Source of the DNA: Promethearchaeia archaeon
Lineage (GTDB): Archaea; Asgardarchaeota; Lokiarchaeia; Sigyniarchaeales; SOKP01
DNA length: 64,000 nt
Reading direction: 5' to 3'
Assembly: GCA_029856125.1 (NCBI GenBank)
Contig: JAHQWJ010000120.1
Span: forward strand, 186,001 to 250,000
The notes under the pieces were generated by a model, which did no database searches, was not told the origin of the DNA, and was given only the letters and a program-made list of their open reading frames with translations. This document shows positions 44,657 through 52,814 of this stretch, piece after piece (the stretch's first letter is position 1; the number at the start of each line of letters is the position of its first letter). The position numbers and the translations under genes are program-made.

Positions 44657-45547
44657 TTATTCTATTTTTATTTTAAATGAAACTTGATCATCCTCTAATC
44701 TAATAATCTCCCCCCTCTTATCTTTCTCTAACATTTTAAAAATTTTAATAATATCATCATTGGGAAGTTTACTAAACGCTTTATTAGATTCTCTAATTTC
44801 AAATATTAATATTGGCTCCAATGGAGAAATCTCCATGGCCCAATCGTATATTTCCTCAGCCCAATTATCTAAGCTCTTCCAATAAACTCTTAGTTTCTCT
44901 TTACTTTTTGATAGCCATTCAGCTTGTTCTTTATTAATTAATTCTTCAGCAATTTCTTCTAAGGCTTGTTTACGGTCTTCAAAATTAGAAAAAGGTTTTT
45001 CAGATTCAGATTGCCGAAGATATAAAATATGAAGTATTGCATACCGTGCGTAATCGAAAAGGACTTTAGACCATTCATTTTTCCAAGATTCATAGTCTTT
45101 CAAGTCAGTTTTTCTATTTGGAATTGAATACATAAATATGTATCTTTTCTCTTCAAGCCACGGGTAATCGTTAAGTAACAATTCATAAGTTGATATTTCT
45201 TGAGTAACAGCTTCTCTCTCTTTTACTATTTCTAGCTCAATTTCGCGAAGTTCTATTTCAATTTGAGCAGCGTTTTGTTCGTAGGTTTTTTGATCGATTT
45301 CTCCTAGCTTTGATGTGAGGATATCTTCGATTTTATTTAACCGTTCATCAATTTCTTCGCTTGGAAGTCCTTCTTGGATCACTTCTGAAGCTATTTTTCC
45401 TGCCTCAACTTCAATTTCTTTTAATTCCTTTTGTTTCTTTAGTTCTTTTAATCGAGCTAATTCCTTCCTTAAACCATCTAATTCTCTTTCAGGTTTTTCT
45501 TCTGTATCCTTAACTGCTTCTTCTGTTTTTTCTTTTTGACGTTCCAT
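44657..45547 (-). CDS. ESCRT-II Vps25-like protein with a long coiled-coil N-terminal extension
   Basis: Residues 129-296 match Vps25. They start with the P-W pair (DYPWLEEKRYIFMY), continue ESWKNEWSKVLFDYAR, then EWLSKSKEKLRVYWKSLDNWAEEIYDWA against human EWLDKSKSSFLIMWRRPEEWGKLIYQW, and end IFKMLEKDKRGEII against ALQQEHKAEII. Residues 1-120 are a charged coiled coil (LRKELARLKELKKQKELKEI, IEIELREIELEIVKE), absent from eukaryotic Vps25. It would bind the Vps22-like partner encoded convergently. The gene follows vps4 on the minus strand after 21 bases, starts at ATG, and is probably co-transcribed with vps4. Confidence 0.88.
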   Translation of the reverse strand: MERQKEKTEEAVKDTEEKPERELDGLRKELARLKELKKQKELKEIEVEAGKIASEVIQEGLPSEEIDERLNKIEDILTSKLGEIDQKTYEQNAAQIEIELREIELEIVKEREAVTQEISTYELLLNDYPWLEEKRYIFMYSIPNRKTDLKDYESWKNEWSKVLFDYARYAILHILYLRQSESEKPFSNFEDRKQALEEIAEELINKEQAEWLSKSKEKLRVYWKSLDNWAEEIYDWAMEISPLEPILIFEIRESNKAFSKLPNDDIIKIFKMLEKDKRGEIIRLEDDQVSFKIKIE

Positions 45548-45568
45548 ATTCTACATCTTTAAATGTTT

Positions 45569-46786
45569 TTAGTATTCTCCGAATTCAATAGCCCATTGCT
45601 CATATTGGCTTAAAGAAGATCCAGTAGTCATAGGCTTTACTTTTTTTAAAGTTTTAGTAAAGTCTTTTAATTCAATATCCCTTATAACAACTTCTTGATC
45701 ATTATTTTCTAGAAGCCCACCCATATCTAGTTCTCTGATTGGAAGCATTATAACTTCACGACATACATTAGAGATGTCTCTTCCAGAATATCCTTCAGAT
45801 CTAACTCCTAACTCAATAAAATCTTCTTCGGGCATCGCCATATTAATACCTGCGGTGTGAATCTTAAATATTCCAACTCTGGCTGTTAGATCTGGAAGAG
45901 GAACATACACTTTTTTTTCAAATCTACTAAGCATGGCTGTGTCAATATCCCAAGGTCGATTCGTTGCCCCTAAAACTAGCAAAGGTTTTTTAGACCCTGA
46001 TTTAACACCTTGAATTTCGGCTAACAGCTGAGTTTTTACCCTCCTTTCTCCACCACCTTCATGACCTTCACCTCTCTTAGTAGCTACAGAGTCAATTTCA
46101 TCCATAAAAATCAGACTAGGGGCTTTTATTCGAGCAACTTTAAAAAGTGAACTGATTAGCTTCTCACTTTCTCCTAACCATTTACTTAATAAATCGGCTG
46201 ATGAGACGCTAAAAAAAGTTGCTTCACATTCTGTTGCTGCTGCTCTGGCTAGCAATGTCTTTCCACATCCTGGAGGTCCAAATAATAGAATCCCTGACCA
46301 TGGTTTTCTTGCTCCTGTGAATAATTCAGGTCTCATAATTGGTAAAACTATAGCTTCTCTTAAGGCTTGTTTACTTCCCTCTAAACCCGCTATGTCTATC
46401 CATTTCACATCAGGCGATTCAGTTAATATAGTCCCCGATATTGAATCAATTATTTCTTGTTCTTCAGCAGAATATAGCCCTTCCTCTTCTTTTGTCTCGC
46501 CTTCTTTTGGTTCACTCGGTTTACCAGAAGATCTTCCTCTCTTAACTCGAGGACCGCTTAAATGGGCTTTAAGTACATTAGCACGATTCAAATATTGTTC
46601 GATTTGATCGTGACATTTTCTAACCATTATCGGATTTTTATTATATTTTACGAATTGTATTAAGATTTCTGCTGCTCTTTGATACTTATTTAGAGCTTGT
46701 CTATAATGCCCCTTTTCGTCCAAATCAACGGCAGCTTGCGCTTCTTGGACGGCATAAAGGTAAAGTTTACTATCAACACTACTCAA
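45569..46786 (-). CDS. vps4: Vps4-type AAA ATPase with MIT domain
   Basis: Residues 6-75 form an MIT three-helix domain (YAVQEAQAAVDLDEKGHYRQALNKYQRAAEILIQ). A charged linker (GKPSEPKEGETKEEE) leads to the AAA module. There, Walker A is G170-PPGCGKT, Walker B is LIFMDE (Glu230), a pore-loop W-L-G is in SKWLGESEKL, sensor 1 is in LVLGATNRPWDID, and the small lobe has GYSGRDISNVCREV. Vps4 uses ATP to disassemble ESCRT-III filaments. The start is a TTG at 46786, since no ATG lies nearby. It is divergent from the ESCRT-III gene across 220 bases, which is the typical Asgard gene order. Confidence 0.96.
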   Translation of the reverse strand: MSSVDSKLYLYAVQEAQAAVDLDEKGHYRQALNKYQRAAEILIQFVKYNKNPIMVRKCHDQIEQYLNRANVLKAHLSGPRVKRGRSSGKPSEPKEGETKEEEGLYSAEEQEIIDSISGTILTESPDVKWIDIAGLEGSKQALREAIVLPIMRPELFTGARKPWSGILLFGPPGCGKTLLARAAATECEATFFSVSSADLLSKWLGESEKLISSLFKVARIKAPSLIFMDEIDSVATKRGEGHEGGGERRVKTQLLAEIQGVKSGSKKPLLVLGATNRPWDIDTAMLSRFEKKVYVPLPDLTARVGIFKIHTAGINMAMPEEDFIELGVRSEGYSGRDISNVCREVIMLPIRELDMGGLLENNDQEVVIRDIELKDFTKTLKKVKPMTTGSSLSQYEQWAIEFGEY

Positions 46787-46969
46787 CGGCTATAACCTTT
46801 TAAAAGTAATTATTTATCTTATCTATGTTAAAATATTCTTAATATTTATAGGTAAGCTAGTTCAATGTTTATTTTATTAATTAATTCTTCCACATATATC
46901 AAATTTTCTTTTTAAAAAGGTATTGTAAACATTGGTCTACAACAAAAAATTATATAATCTTGAGTTTTC

Positions 46970-46985
46970 TTATATTATATAAAAA
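46970..46985 (+). promoter_or_regulatory. TATA-like element upstream of the ESCRT-III gene
   Basis: TTATATTATATAAAAA at 46970-46985 lies about 23 bases before the ATG of the ESCRT-III gene at 47008. Another AT-rich TATATAATC lies at 46951-46959. At this spacing the mRNA would start at or very near the ATG, so a leaderless or short-leader transcript is likely. The general AT richness limits confidence. Confidence 0.4.
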
Positions 46986-47007
46986 TAATAATAATTGATG
47001 AATTAAG

Positions 47008-47634
47008 ATGGGTTTTCTCAAAGATATGAGTAATTGGCTCTCAGGAGGCAAGAAAAAAGATACTGTTCGTTCCGCAACCGTGAAATTAAAGGTCTTCAAC
47101 AAAAGACTCGCCAGAAATACTCGGAAAATGGAGATAACAGCAAAACAAGCGAGAGATAAAGCTGTTAGATTACGAAAAGCTGGAGATATGGACGGATCTG
47201 AATTCCACGCACGGAACTATCTTCAAGTTAAAAAACAAGCTAGGGCGATTGACCATTTTAGAACAAACTTAGAAGGAATGGTTTTCAAGCTTGAGCAAGC
47301 TACCGCAGTTAAAGATATTTCAAACATAATGACAGGCATAGCTTCTAGTCTAGGTGCTCTAAAGAACCAATTGTCAGTCCCCCAACTAACAGAGATAATG
47401 ACTGAAATCGGAATTGATATGGAAGACTTTGAAGTGACGCAAGAAATTACTTCGGATGGAATCGATAATATGACTTTAGATACTGCTGTTACAGATAATC
47501 AAGTAAAAGATATATTAGGCGAAATTGACGCTGAGATTCAGGTTGAAGTTGGTGGAGCATTACCATCAATAGATCCTGATGGAAAAGTTAAAGAATTGGA
47601 AGAAGAGTTAAACAAATTAAAATCGCGAGATTAG
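47008..47634 (+). CDS. ESCRT-III subunit (Snf7 family, Vps2/24/46-like)
   Basis: The 208-residue protein has a basic N-terminal helical hairpin (SATVKLKVFNKRLARNTRKMEITAKQARDKAVRLRKAGD), then a middle core with NYLQVKKQARAIDHFRTNLEGMVFKLEQA, and an acidic C-terminal half. The last residues, VKELEEELNKLKSRD, form an MIM1-like helix (L-x3-L-x2-L-K spacing) that would bind the MIT domain of Vps4. The basic-to-acidic charge gradient, the MIM1 and the length suggest the Vps2/24/46 group. No second Snf7-family gene is in the window. The neighbours and the divergent vps4 gene support the call. Confidence 0.92.
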   Translation: MGFLKDMSNWLSGGKKKDTVRSATVKLKVFNKRLARNTRKMEITAKQARDKAVRLRKAGDMDGSEFHARNYLQVKKQARAIDHFRTNLEGMVFKLEQATAVKDISNIMTGIASSLGALKNQLSVPQLTEIMTEIGIDMEDFEVTQEITSDGIDNMTLDTAVTDNQVKDILGEIDAEIQVEVGGALPSIDPDGKVKELEEELNKLKSRD

Positions 47635-47739
47635 ATATTAGCAATATCTAGTACCTCTTCCTTTCCACCTACCAAAATTATTTAAGGTTAAACTCTATTT
47701 TTAATTTATTCTTAAACTCAATTTGAACGAGTGTTAAAA

Positions 47740-48747
47740 ATGAATCCAGAAGTAATTGCAATAGGTAGTTGTACACTTGATTGTATGCTACAAGTTAAGG
47801 ATATTCTTAGATTTGAGCTTTTAGATAAGGATCTTGTTAAAAAATATACAGCAATTGAATATAGTCACAAATTGAATGTAGATGGAGTTTTATTCGTTCC
47901 AGGAGGTTCTGCTGCTAATATTGCTTCAAATTGCGCAATGTTAGGCTTGAAAAGTGCTTACATTGGAGTAATAGGACATGATTTTTCTGCTGATATATGT
48001 TTAGATGATATGAAAAAGAGGGGTGTTGACTTGTCGCATGTCATTCAAACTGATGAGGATTGTACTGCTTTTTCTGTAATTTTAAAAACAGAATGGGGAA
48101 AAGATCGGAGTATTTTAGCATACAAAGGTGCAAATAACATGTTGAAACCCGAGGATGTAAAAGAAGATTTCTTTCAAGATATCAAAGCTTTTGCTTGGAC
48201 TTCCTTGACTACAGAAAATGGATGTAGAGCAATCGAAAAAGCACTTACTCTTACTTTAGAAAATAATGGAAAAGTATTCGCTGCTCCTAGCATGTCAATC
48301 ATTAAAAATAGTCCAAAATGGGCAAAAATTTTAATTTCTAACTCGGATGTAGTTTCCCTGAATAAAGAAGAAGCCCAAGAATTTACTGAAGAGCAAGACA
48401 CTGTTCCAATGATTCATAAATTTTTAGATATAGGAGTAAAATTAATATCAATTACAGATGGACCAAATGGATCTATAATTTCAGACGGTCAAAATATTGT
48501 AAATAGCTCGATTTACGAAGGTCCAGTTGAAGATACAACGGGTGCTGGAGACGCTTTTCTAACTGGTCTTTTAATATCTCACCTAAATGGATTTTCTTTA
48601 GAGAAGTCCTCTAAAATGGCAACGGCAATGTCCTATTTAGAAAGTAAGGAGATTGGCGTTCGAGAGGGTTTACCTAACAGTTTGAAAGAATTAGAAGATT
48701 TTATAAACAATAATCAAATAAAACAGATTGTATCTAAAATAATATAA
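47740..48747 (+). CDS. PfkB-family carbohydrate kinase
   Basis: The 335-residue protein is a ribokinase-like kinase. It has IAIGSCTLDCMLQVKD at the start, VPGGSAANIASNCAMLGLKSAYIGVIGHD for the sugar site, then SLNKEEAQEF, ISITDGPNGSII and the C-terminal signature DTTGAGDAFLTGLLI with the catalytic Asp. Members phosphorylate ribose, fructose, nucleosides or aminoimidazole riboside. The particular substrate is not set by motifs. A GTG at 47731 is in frame, but I prefer the ATG at 47740. It is a single gene on the plus strand upstream of tRNA-Gly. Confidence 0.9.
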   Translation: MNPEVIAIGSCTLDCMLQVKDILRFELLDKDLVKKYTAIEYSHKLNVDGVLFVPGGSAANIASNCAMLGLKSAYIGVIGHDFSADICLDDMKKRGVDLSHVIQTDEDCTAFSVILKTEWGKDRSILAYKGANNMLKPEDVKEDFFQDIKAFAWTSLTTENGCRAIEKALTLTLENNGKVFAAPSMSIIKNSPKWAKILISNSDVVSLNKEEAQEFTEEQDTVPMIHKFLDIGVKLISITDGPNGSIISDGQNIVNSSIYEGPVEDTTGAGDAFLTGLLISHLNGFSLEKSSKMATAMSYLESKEIGVREGLPNSLKELEDFINNNQIKQIVSKII

Positions 48748-48801
48748 CATACAATTCTAATTACATTCCAAGTTTCATGTTAAAAGATTAAATTTTAATT
48801 T

Positions 48802-48827
48802 CTTAGTGTATTTTTCATATCACTAAG
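48802..48827. terminator. Hairpin between the PfkB kinase gene and tRNA-Gly
   Basis: CTTAGTG at 48802-48808 pairs perfectly with CACTAAG at 48821-48827 across a T-rich 12-base loop. It lies about 50 bases after the kinase stop and 15 bases before the tRNA. It may end the kinase transcript, or it may be a chance inverted repeat overlapping the tRNA promoter region. Confidence 0.3.
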
Positions 48828-48842
48828 CATTTTAAATAAAAA

Positions 48843-48944
48843 GCGCTGCTAGTATAGTGGTTAGTATACTCCTCATTTAATAACTAAATGTGGGTATAGC
48901 AGGTTGCCAACTTGGTGACCCGGGTTCGATTCCCGGGCGGCGCA
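48843..48944 (+). tRNA. tRNA-Gly (GCC) with an intron in the anticodon stem
   Basis: The acceptor halves GCGCTGC (48843-48849) and GCGGCGC pair over seven positions (one G-U) before discriminator A at 48944, and no CCA is encoded. The D stem is GTAT/ATAC, and the T arm is CCGGG-TTCGATT-CCCGG. The anticodon loop TTGCCAA gives GCC, with CTTGG on its 3' side. The only way to complete a five-pair anticodon stem is CC-AGG, which requires removing 28 bases, about 48872-48899, from the stem itself. The removed part folds as CATTTA-ATAAC-TAAATG. This intron sits at about position 27/28, not the usual 37/38. Confidence 0.82.
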
Positions 48945-48980
48945 TTCTTATACTAATTTTATATCTCATTTAAGTAAATT

Positions 48981-49589
48981 TTATTTTCTCACAATATAAT
49001 CAATCATTCCTCTCGTAGAATCTCTCTCGTATAGATATTCAATTCTGATTTGCTTATATATTATCTCATAATTTGAAAAATAGATATCCCCTTCGTCATG
49101 TTTGAAATATGTATGAGAAATTTGTTCTCCATCTTCGAATTGAGTAAAAATACCCGGGCTAGTTTCTTTTCCTATTCCATAACGAGAATCGTCTATAGAA
49201 AGCAAATTCACATAAATTAACCCCCTTTTTTTGACAACGCGAAGCATTTCATTAATTGCTACACCAATGTCTTCTTTATTCATATGAAAAATAGTATTAT
49301 AGGAATAAGCAAATCCATATGATTCTGATTCATAAGGGAGGCTCCTCATATCACCTTTAACAATATGAACTTTAATGCCCTTTTTTTTAGCGAAATCCTC
49401 TGCCATTTTCATACGCTCTTCTGAAATTTCGATTCCATAAGTATCAAATCCACTCATAGCATAAAGTGTGATTTTTGGGAATTTTCCACCCGCACCACAA
49501 TCAATAATTGTTTTTTCTACTTCAGCATCAAGGGTATAATCGAGAAATGTGTATAATATTGAAGGAAAAATATCTTGAGTCAATTTCAA
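48981..49589 (-). CDS. SAM-dependent methyltransferase (class I)
   Basis: The 202-residue protein has the class I methyltransferase motifs. Motif I is IIDCGAGGKFPKITLYAMSGFDTYGIEIS, the acidic ribose-binding residue follows in the second strand, and GDMRSLPYESESYGFAYSYNTIFHM corresponds to motifs II-IV. The family (methyltransferase 11/25 types) includes many small-molecule methyltransferases, and the substrate is unknown. A TTG at 49589 starts it with AAAGGTGGA directly before, a decisive ribosome binding site. It stands alone between tRNA-Gly and the zinc-ribbon protein. Confidence 0.85.
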   Translation of the reverse strand: MKLTQDIFPSILYTFLDYTLDAEVEKTIIDCGAGGKFPKITLYAMSGFDTYGIEISEERMKMAEDFAKKKGIKVHIVKGDMRSLPYESESYGFAYSYNTIFHMNKEDIGVAINEMLRVVKKRGLIYVNLLSIDDSRYGIGKETSPGIFTQFEDGEQISHTYFKHDEGDIYFSNYEIIYKQIRIEYLYERDSTRGMIDYIVRK

Positions 49590-49694
49590 TCCACCTTTTT
49601 TAATTATACCTAGTCTAATTATTGCACCTTTTTAAAATCAAACACAATTATCTTCGTGAAAGGTGTGTTTCACGATCGGTAATATTAGATTTTG

Positions 49695-50540
49695 TTATAG
49701 AGTACTGAGAAAATTAGACACATTCGAAGATCTTGGAATTTGAACTTTAAAATAATTCTCAACGATTTCGTACAGAAAGTCGAGATACGGTAATTGGATT
49801 TTTACACCGTGAACATTTGCTAGCTCTTCAATTACCTTCTTAGAAATAAGCTTCTCTTTCTTTTTTAAATTTTTGACTCTTTCAACTATTGTTTCAGAAA
49901 GTTCGTAAGTTTTTTGGATTCCCTCATGTAAATAAATTAAACTTGGAATAGGTTCATATTCTTCTAAAAATTTTCTTACTAAAGATTTTTCAAAACTGAT
50001 ATTCTTTGGGTTAAGAATACCGTCGTTATCCTGAAGAATCAGGTTATTTTTTACTACAATGTAATCTTTATAACTCTCGAGTTGGTATTGATCTTCTGAT
50101 TCTACCCGTATAGACGCTTTAAAGGAATTTTCCATTATGTAATCAAAAAATTCGTGAATCTGATCTATCATAAATGTCTGATCAGTAAGCACCAATACTT
50201 TTCTCTTAAAAAAAATCGCTCGAATTATGTTTACTAATAAAGAAGCAATTAAATTAAGTTTGATAAGGCTCACGTCAATTGATTCTAATTGAGGGGTCGT
50301 TTCAGGCTCTTTATCTCGTGGGGTAGATATTTCAGGAAGCTCTAGTTGAAAATCTGCTATGAAGGTGTCTCTTACTGAAAGATTTTTATCGATGTAAGCA
50401 ACGAAAGAATGTTCACAAACAATTCCTTCCGAAATGTTTACTGCATAAACTCCTCTTGCGGCTTTTTCCACTGCTACCTCTGAAATTTCAATATATCCTC
50501 TACTTGAACAAGATGGGCATCGCACTTCGAGCTTTTTCAT
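49695..50540 (-). CDS. Zinc-ribbon protein of unknown function (281 aa)
   Basis: The first 25 residues hold a C-x2-C knuckle (RCPSCSSRGYIEIS), and a following GIVCEHSFVAYIDKNLSVRDTF motif supplies another Cys and His. The region up to about residue 65 recurs, to my recollection, at the start of various Lokiarchaeial proteins. The remaining two thirds have alternating helices and strands (KRKVLVLTDQTFMIDQIHEFFDYIM, KDYIVVKNNLILQDN, then YLDFLYEIVENYFKV). I recognise no catalytic motif. It may be a Zn-dependent adaptor. It has an ATG start and stands on its own. Confidence 0.6.
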   Translation of the reverse strand: MKKLEVRCPSCSSRGYIEISEVAVEKAARGVYAVNISEGIVCEHSFVAYIDKNLSVRDTFIADFQLELPEISTPRDKEPETTPQLESIDVSLIKLNLIASLLVNIIRAIFFKRKVLVLTDQTFMIDQIHEFFDYIMENSFKASIRVESEDQYQLESYKDYIVVKNNLILQDNDGILNPKNISFEKSLVRKFLEEYEPIPSLIYLHEGIQKTYELSETIVERVKNLKKKEKLISKKVIEELANVHGVKIQLPYLDFLYEIVENYFKVQIPRSSNVSNFLSTL

Positions 50541-50700
50541 TTATAAAAACCTAATTATTGTAACTCAAATCAATATTGGAGATTTTCTAGCAGTTACAAT
50601 TAAATTTTAAACAACCAATTATATAAAGTTTGACTGAGCAAATAAATAAAAATTATTATAGAATATGCAATTCTTTCAAGAATGTATAGTTTGTGAGTGG

Positions 50701-51192
50701 TTAATACCGATATACCTTTGCATATTTCTTTTCAATTAGGTTAGCTATAAGTAATGAGATTATTGCTGCTACATTTTCAGATATCAAAAATGACATTACA
50801 TTATCTAAAAAGATCAGACTTATCCCATAGGTACTAATAAATATAGCAGTAAAAATAGGAAAAACTATTATTATCGGCCTAATAACGGGAAAATATAGTA
50901 ATTTTCGAAATTTAGATAACTCTAGCCTTGACTTTTGAAATTGGCTCTTATTTTTCTTTCTTTTTTCAACTTGGACAAAAGACTCAAATATAATAACTAC
51001 GCCAAAAAATAGAGCAACAGTAGTGCCAATCGGTATTAATATTACTACTACATAATTTCCTACTCCCAGAATGAATTGAGCCAAGAATATAAACAAGACT
51101 TGGAAAATTCCACACGCTCCCAATAGCATTAGAGCAATTGGTATGTATTCCTTTGATGACCAGCGAAATCTTATCGGCATTTTAATCAACAA
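50701..51192 (-). CDS. Membrane protein with four predicted helices
   Basis: The 163-residue protein has four strongly hydrophobic segments (IALMLLGACGIFQVLFIFLAQFI, VVVILIPIGTTVALFFGVVII, PIIIVFPIFTAIFISTYGISLI, FLISENVAAIISLLIANLI). A basic loop (QVEKRKKNKSQFQKSRL) separates the second and third, which should lie inside by the positive-inside rule. I recognise no family. It ends near an unlinked zinc-ribbon protein and begins 14 bases from the tRNA-Val. Confidence 0.6.
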   Translation of the reverse strand: MLIKMPIRFRWSSKEYIPIALMLLGACGIFQVLFIFLAQFILGVGNYVVVILIPIGTTVALFFGVVIIFESFVQVEKRKKNKSQFQKSRLELSKFRKLLYFPVIRPIIIVFPIFTAIFISTYGISLIFLDNVMSFLISENVAAIISLLIANLIEKKYAKVYRY

Positions 51193-51206
51193 TTTTTATA
51201 ATATGG

Positions 51207-51280
51207 TGGGCCCGGCGAAATTTGAATTCGCGACCTTCTCCACGTCAAGGAGACGTCATACCGAGCTAGACCACGGGCCC
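51207..51280 (-). tRNA. tRNA-Val (GAC)
   Basis: On the minus strand the acceptor GGGCCCG pairs with CGGGCCC before discriminator A. The D arm (GTC...GAC) carries TAGCTCGGTAT. The anticodon arm is TCTCC-TTGACGT-GGAGA, giving GAC. The T arm is GCGAA-TTCAAAT-TTCGC. All stems pair fully and no intron is present. The variable loop is AGGTC. No CCA is encoded. It reads GUC and GUU valine codons. Confidence 0.95.
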
Positions 51281-51446
51281 GTGATTGATTTCCCTAATTT
51301 AAGTATAAAAAATACTAAAATTTGAGATAAATAATTTATATTATTAAAAAATAAATAATTTATTAGTTTTTTCTGAAAGATCATTAATCTAGTTAAACAC
51401 GACTAAGATCACTAGAAAAAATATAAAAAAATAATTAATGAAATAT

Positions 51447-52664
51447 TTAAGGTTTTTTTTCTCTTAAAGCTCTAACCATTGGAACATCTTTTCCTGATAG
51501 TATTTCTAGCATAGCGCCCCCACCAGTAGAAATAAAGGAAACTTCTTGAGCATGACCGGACATTTCTGCTGCAGTTCCCATTTCTCCACCTCCAATCACA
51601 GAAAGAGCTCCTCTATTTTTAGCAGCTTCAGCCATAGCTTTAACCATGTCAAAGGTGCCTTTTCTAAACACTTCTTTTTCAAAAATACCAGGTGGTCCGT
51701 TAGCAATAATAGTTTTTGCATCCATTATAATTTCTGTGAATTCCTCTGTAGTTTTAGGGCCTATATCACCAGTTACAGCATTATAATCCTTTAATTCGTC
51801 GATGCCAATTGCTTTTCTGCTACCATTGTCATCAATTACTAAATCTTTAGGTAATATGATCTTGTCTTTAAATTTCTCGTAAGTATCCTTAATGTCATCC
51901 TTTGCTTTCTCTAAATCTTTTGCTATTGCTCCTCGGTTTGCTTCTCCAGTATCAACTCCTATAGCCTCCAAGATTAATATAGCTGTTAAACCAGAGCAGA
52001 GTGCGTAATCTAATTTTTCGTTTTCAAAATTGAACTTCATGGCTTTAAACTTATCTATAGCTTTAGCTCCTCCAATAAGCATAATCATTGGTTTTTCGGG
52101 GGACTCTAAGATTTTAGTCATGTATTCGAACTCTTTTACGGTTGTGGGTCCTGCGATTAATGTTGGCCACCCAATTATCGAGGGTTGTGCTCTATGGGCT
52201 GCTCCAAATGCATCTGCGATGAAGTAGTCGAATAGTGGTGATAATGTTTTAATCATCTCCAAGTTTGCTGCTTCAGAAAAGTCCTTAAATTGTTTAGTTT
52301 CAAGTTCCCACATTCGTACATTATTGAGGACTAATACTTCGCCTACTTTAAGATTCTTTATTGCATTAATTGCTTTTTCTCCGAATATATCCTCAACGTA
52401 TTTAACAGGGCGATCTAACAGTTTCCTTATTTCTTCCGCGTGTAATTCTAAAGAGGTGAAATCTTTCTTTCCTGGTCGAGATTGGTGTGCCATAATTACT
52501 ACAGCACTCTCTTTAAGTTCTTCTAATGAGGGGATTAGAGCGTGAATACGAGGGGATTCGCGAATTCTATTATTTTCAACATCGATATTAGAGTTAATAT
52601 CAACTCTCATCAAAATTTTCTTTCCTTTTAAATCAACATCTTTATACGATTTATAATCAAACAC
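51447..52664 (-). CDS. pgk: Phosphoglycerate kinase
   Basis: The 405-residue protein matches archaeal Pgk. It has LMRVDINSNID (the substrate-binding N-terminal loop), MAHQSRPGKKD, VLNNVRMWELETK, AFGAAHRAQPSIIGWP, LIGGAKAIDKFKAMKF, GPPGIFEKEVFRKGT and the ATP-binding GGGEMGTAAEMSG with STGGGAMLEIL at the end. It transfers phosphate between 1,3-bisphosphoglycerate and ADP in glycolysis and gluconeogenesis. The start is a GTG at 52664. Length and motifs are complete. It is a single gene between tRNA-Val and the VWA gene. Confidence 0.95.
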   Translation of the reverse strand: MFDYKSYKDVDLKGKKILMRVDINSNIDVENNRIRESPRIHALIPSLEELKESAVVIMAHQSRPGKKDFTSLELHAEEIRKLLDRPVKYVEDIFGEKAINAIKNLKVGEVLVLNNVRMWELETKQFKDFSEAANLEMIKTLSPLFDYFIADAFGAAHRAQPSIIGWPTLIAGPTTVKEFEYMTKILESPEKPMIMLIGGAKAIDKFKAMKFNFENEKLDYALCSGLTAILILEAIGVDTGEANRGAIAKDLEKAKDDIKDTYEKFKDKIILPKDLVIDDNGSRKAIGIDELKDYNAVTGDIGPKTTEEFTEIIMDAKTIIANGPPGIFEKEVFRKGTFDMVKAMAEAAKNRGALSVIGGGEMGTAAEMSGHAQEVSFISTGGGAMLEILSGKDVPMVRALREKKP

Positions 52665-52814
52665 TTAATCTCACTCTATTTGATTTTGGTTATAATAAAT
52701 GGTAATATATTATATCAAAAAAAGGTTTCAAATGTTCATTTGGAAATTTACAACTCTATGTTAAACTTATGATACTATAAAAGAAGCAATTTTTATCCCG
52801 ATTAATAACCAATT

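Noticed and set aside
43935..47634. A Cdv-type cell division cluster as in Thermoproteota
   Set aside because: CdvA is missing, and the genes for Vps22-like and Vps25-like proteins are present, which are not part of the Cdv system. The Asgard ESCRT reading fits better.
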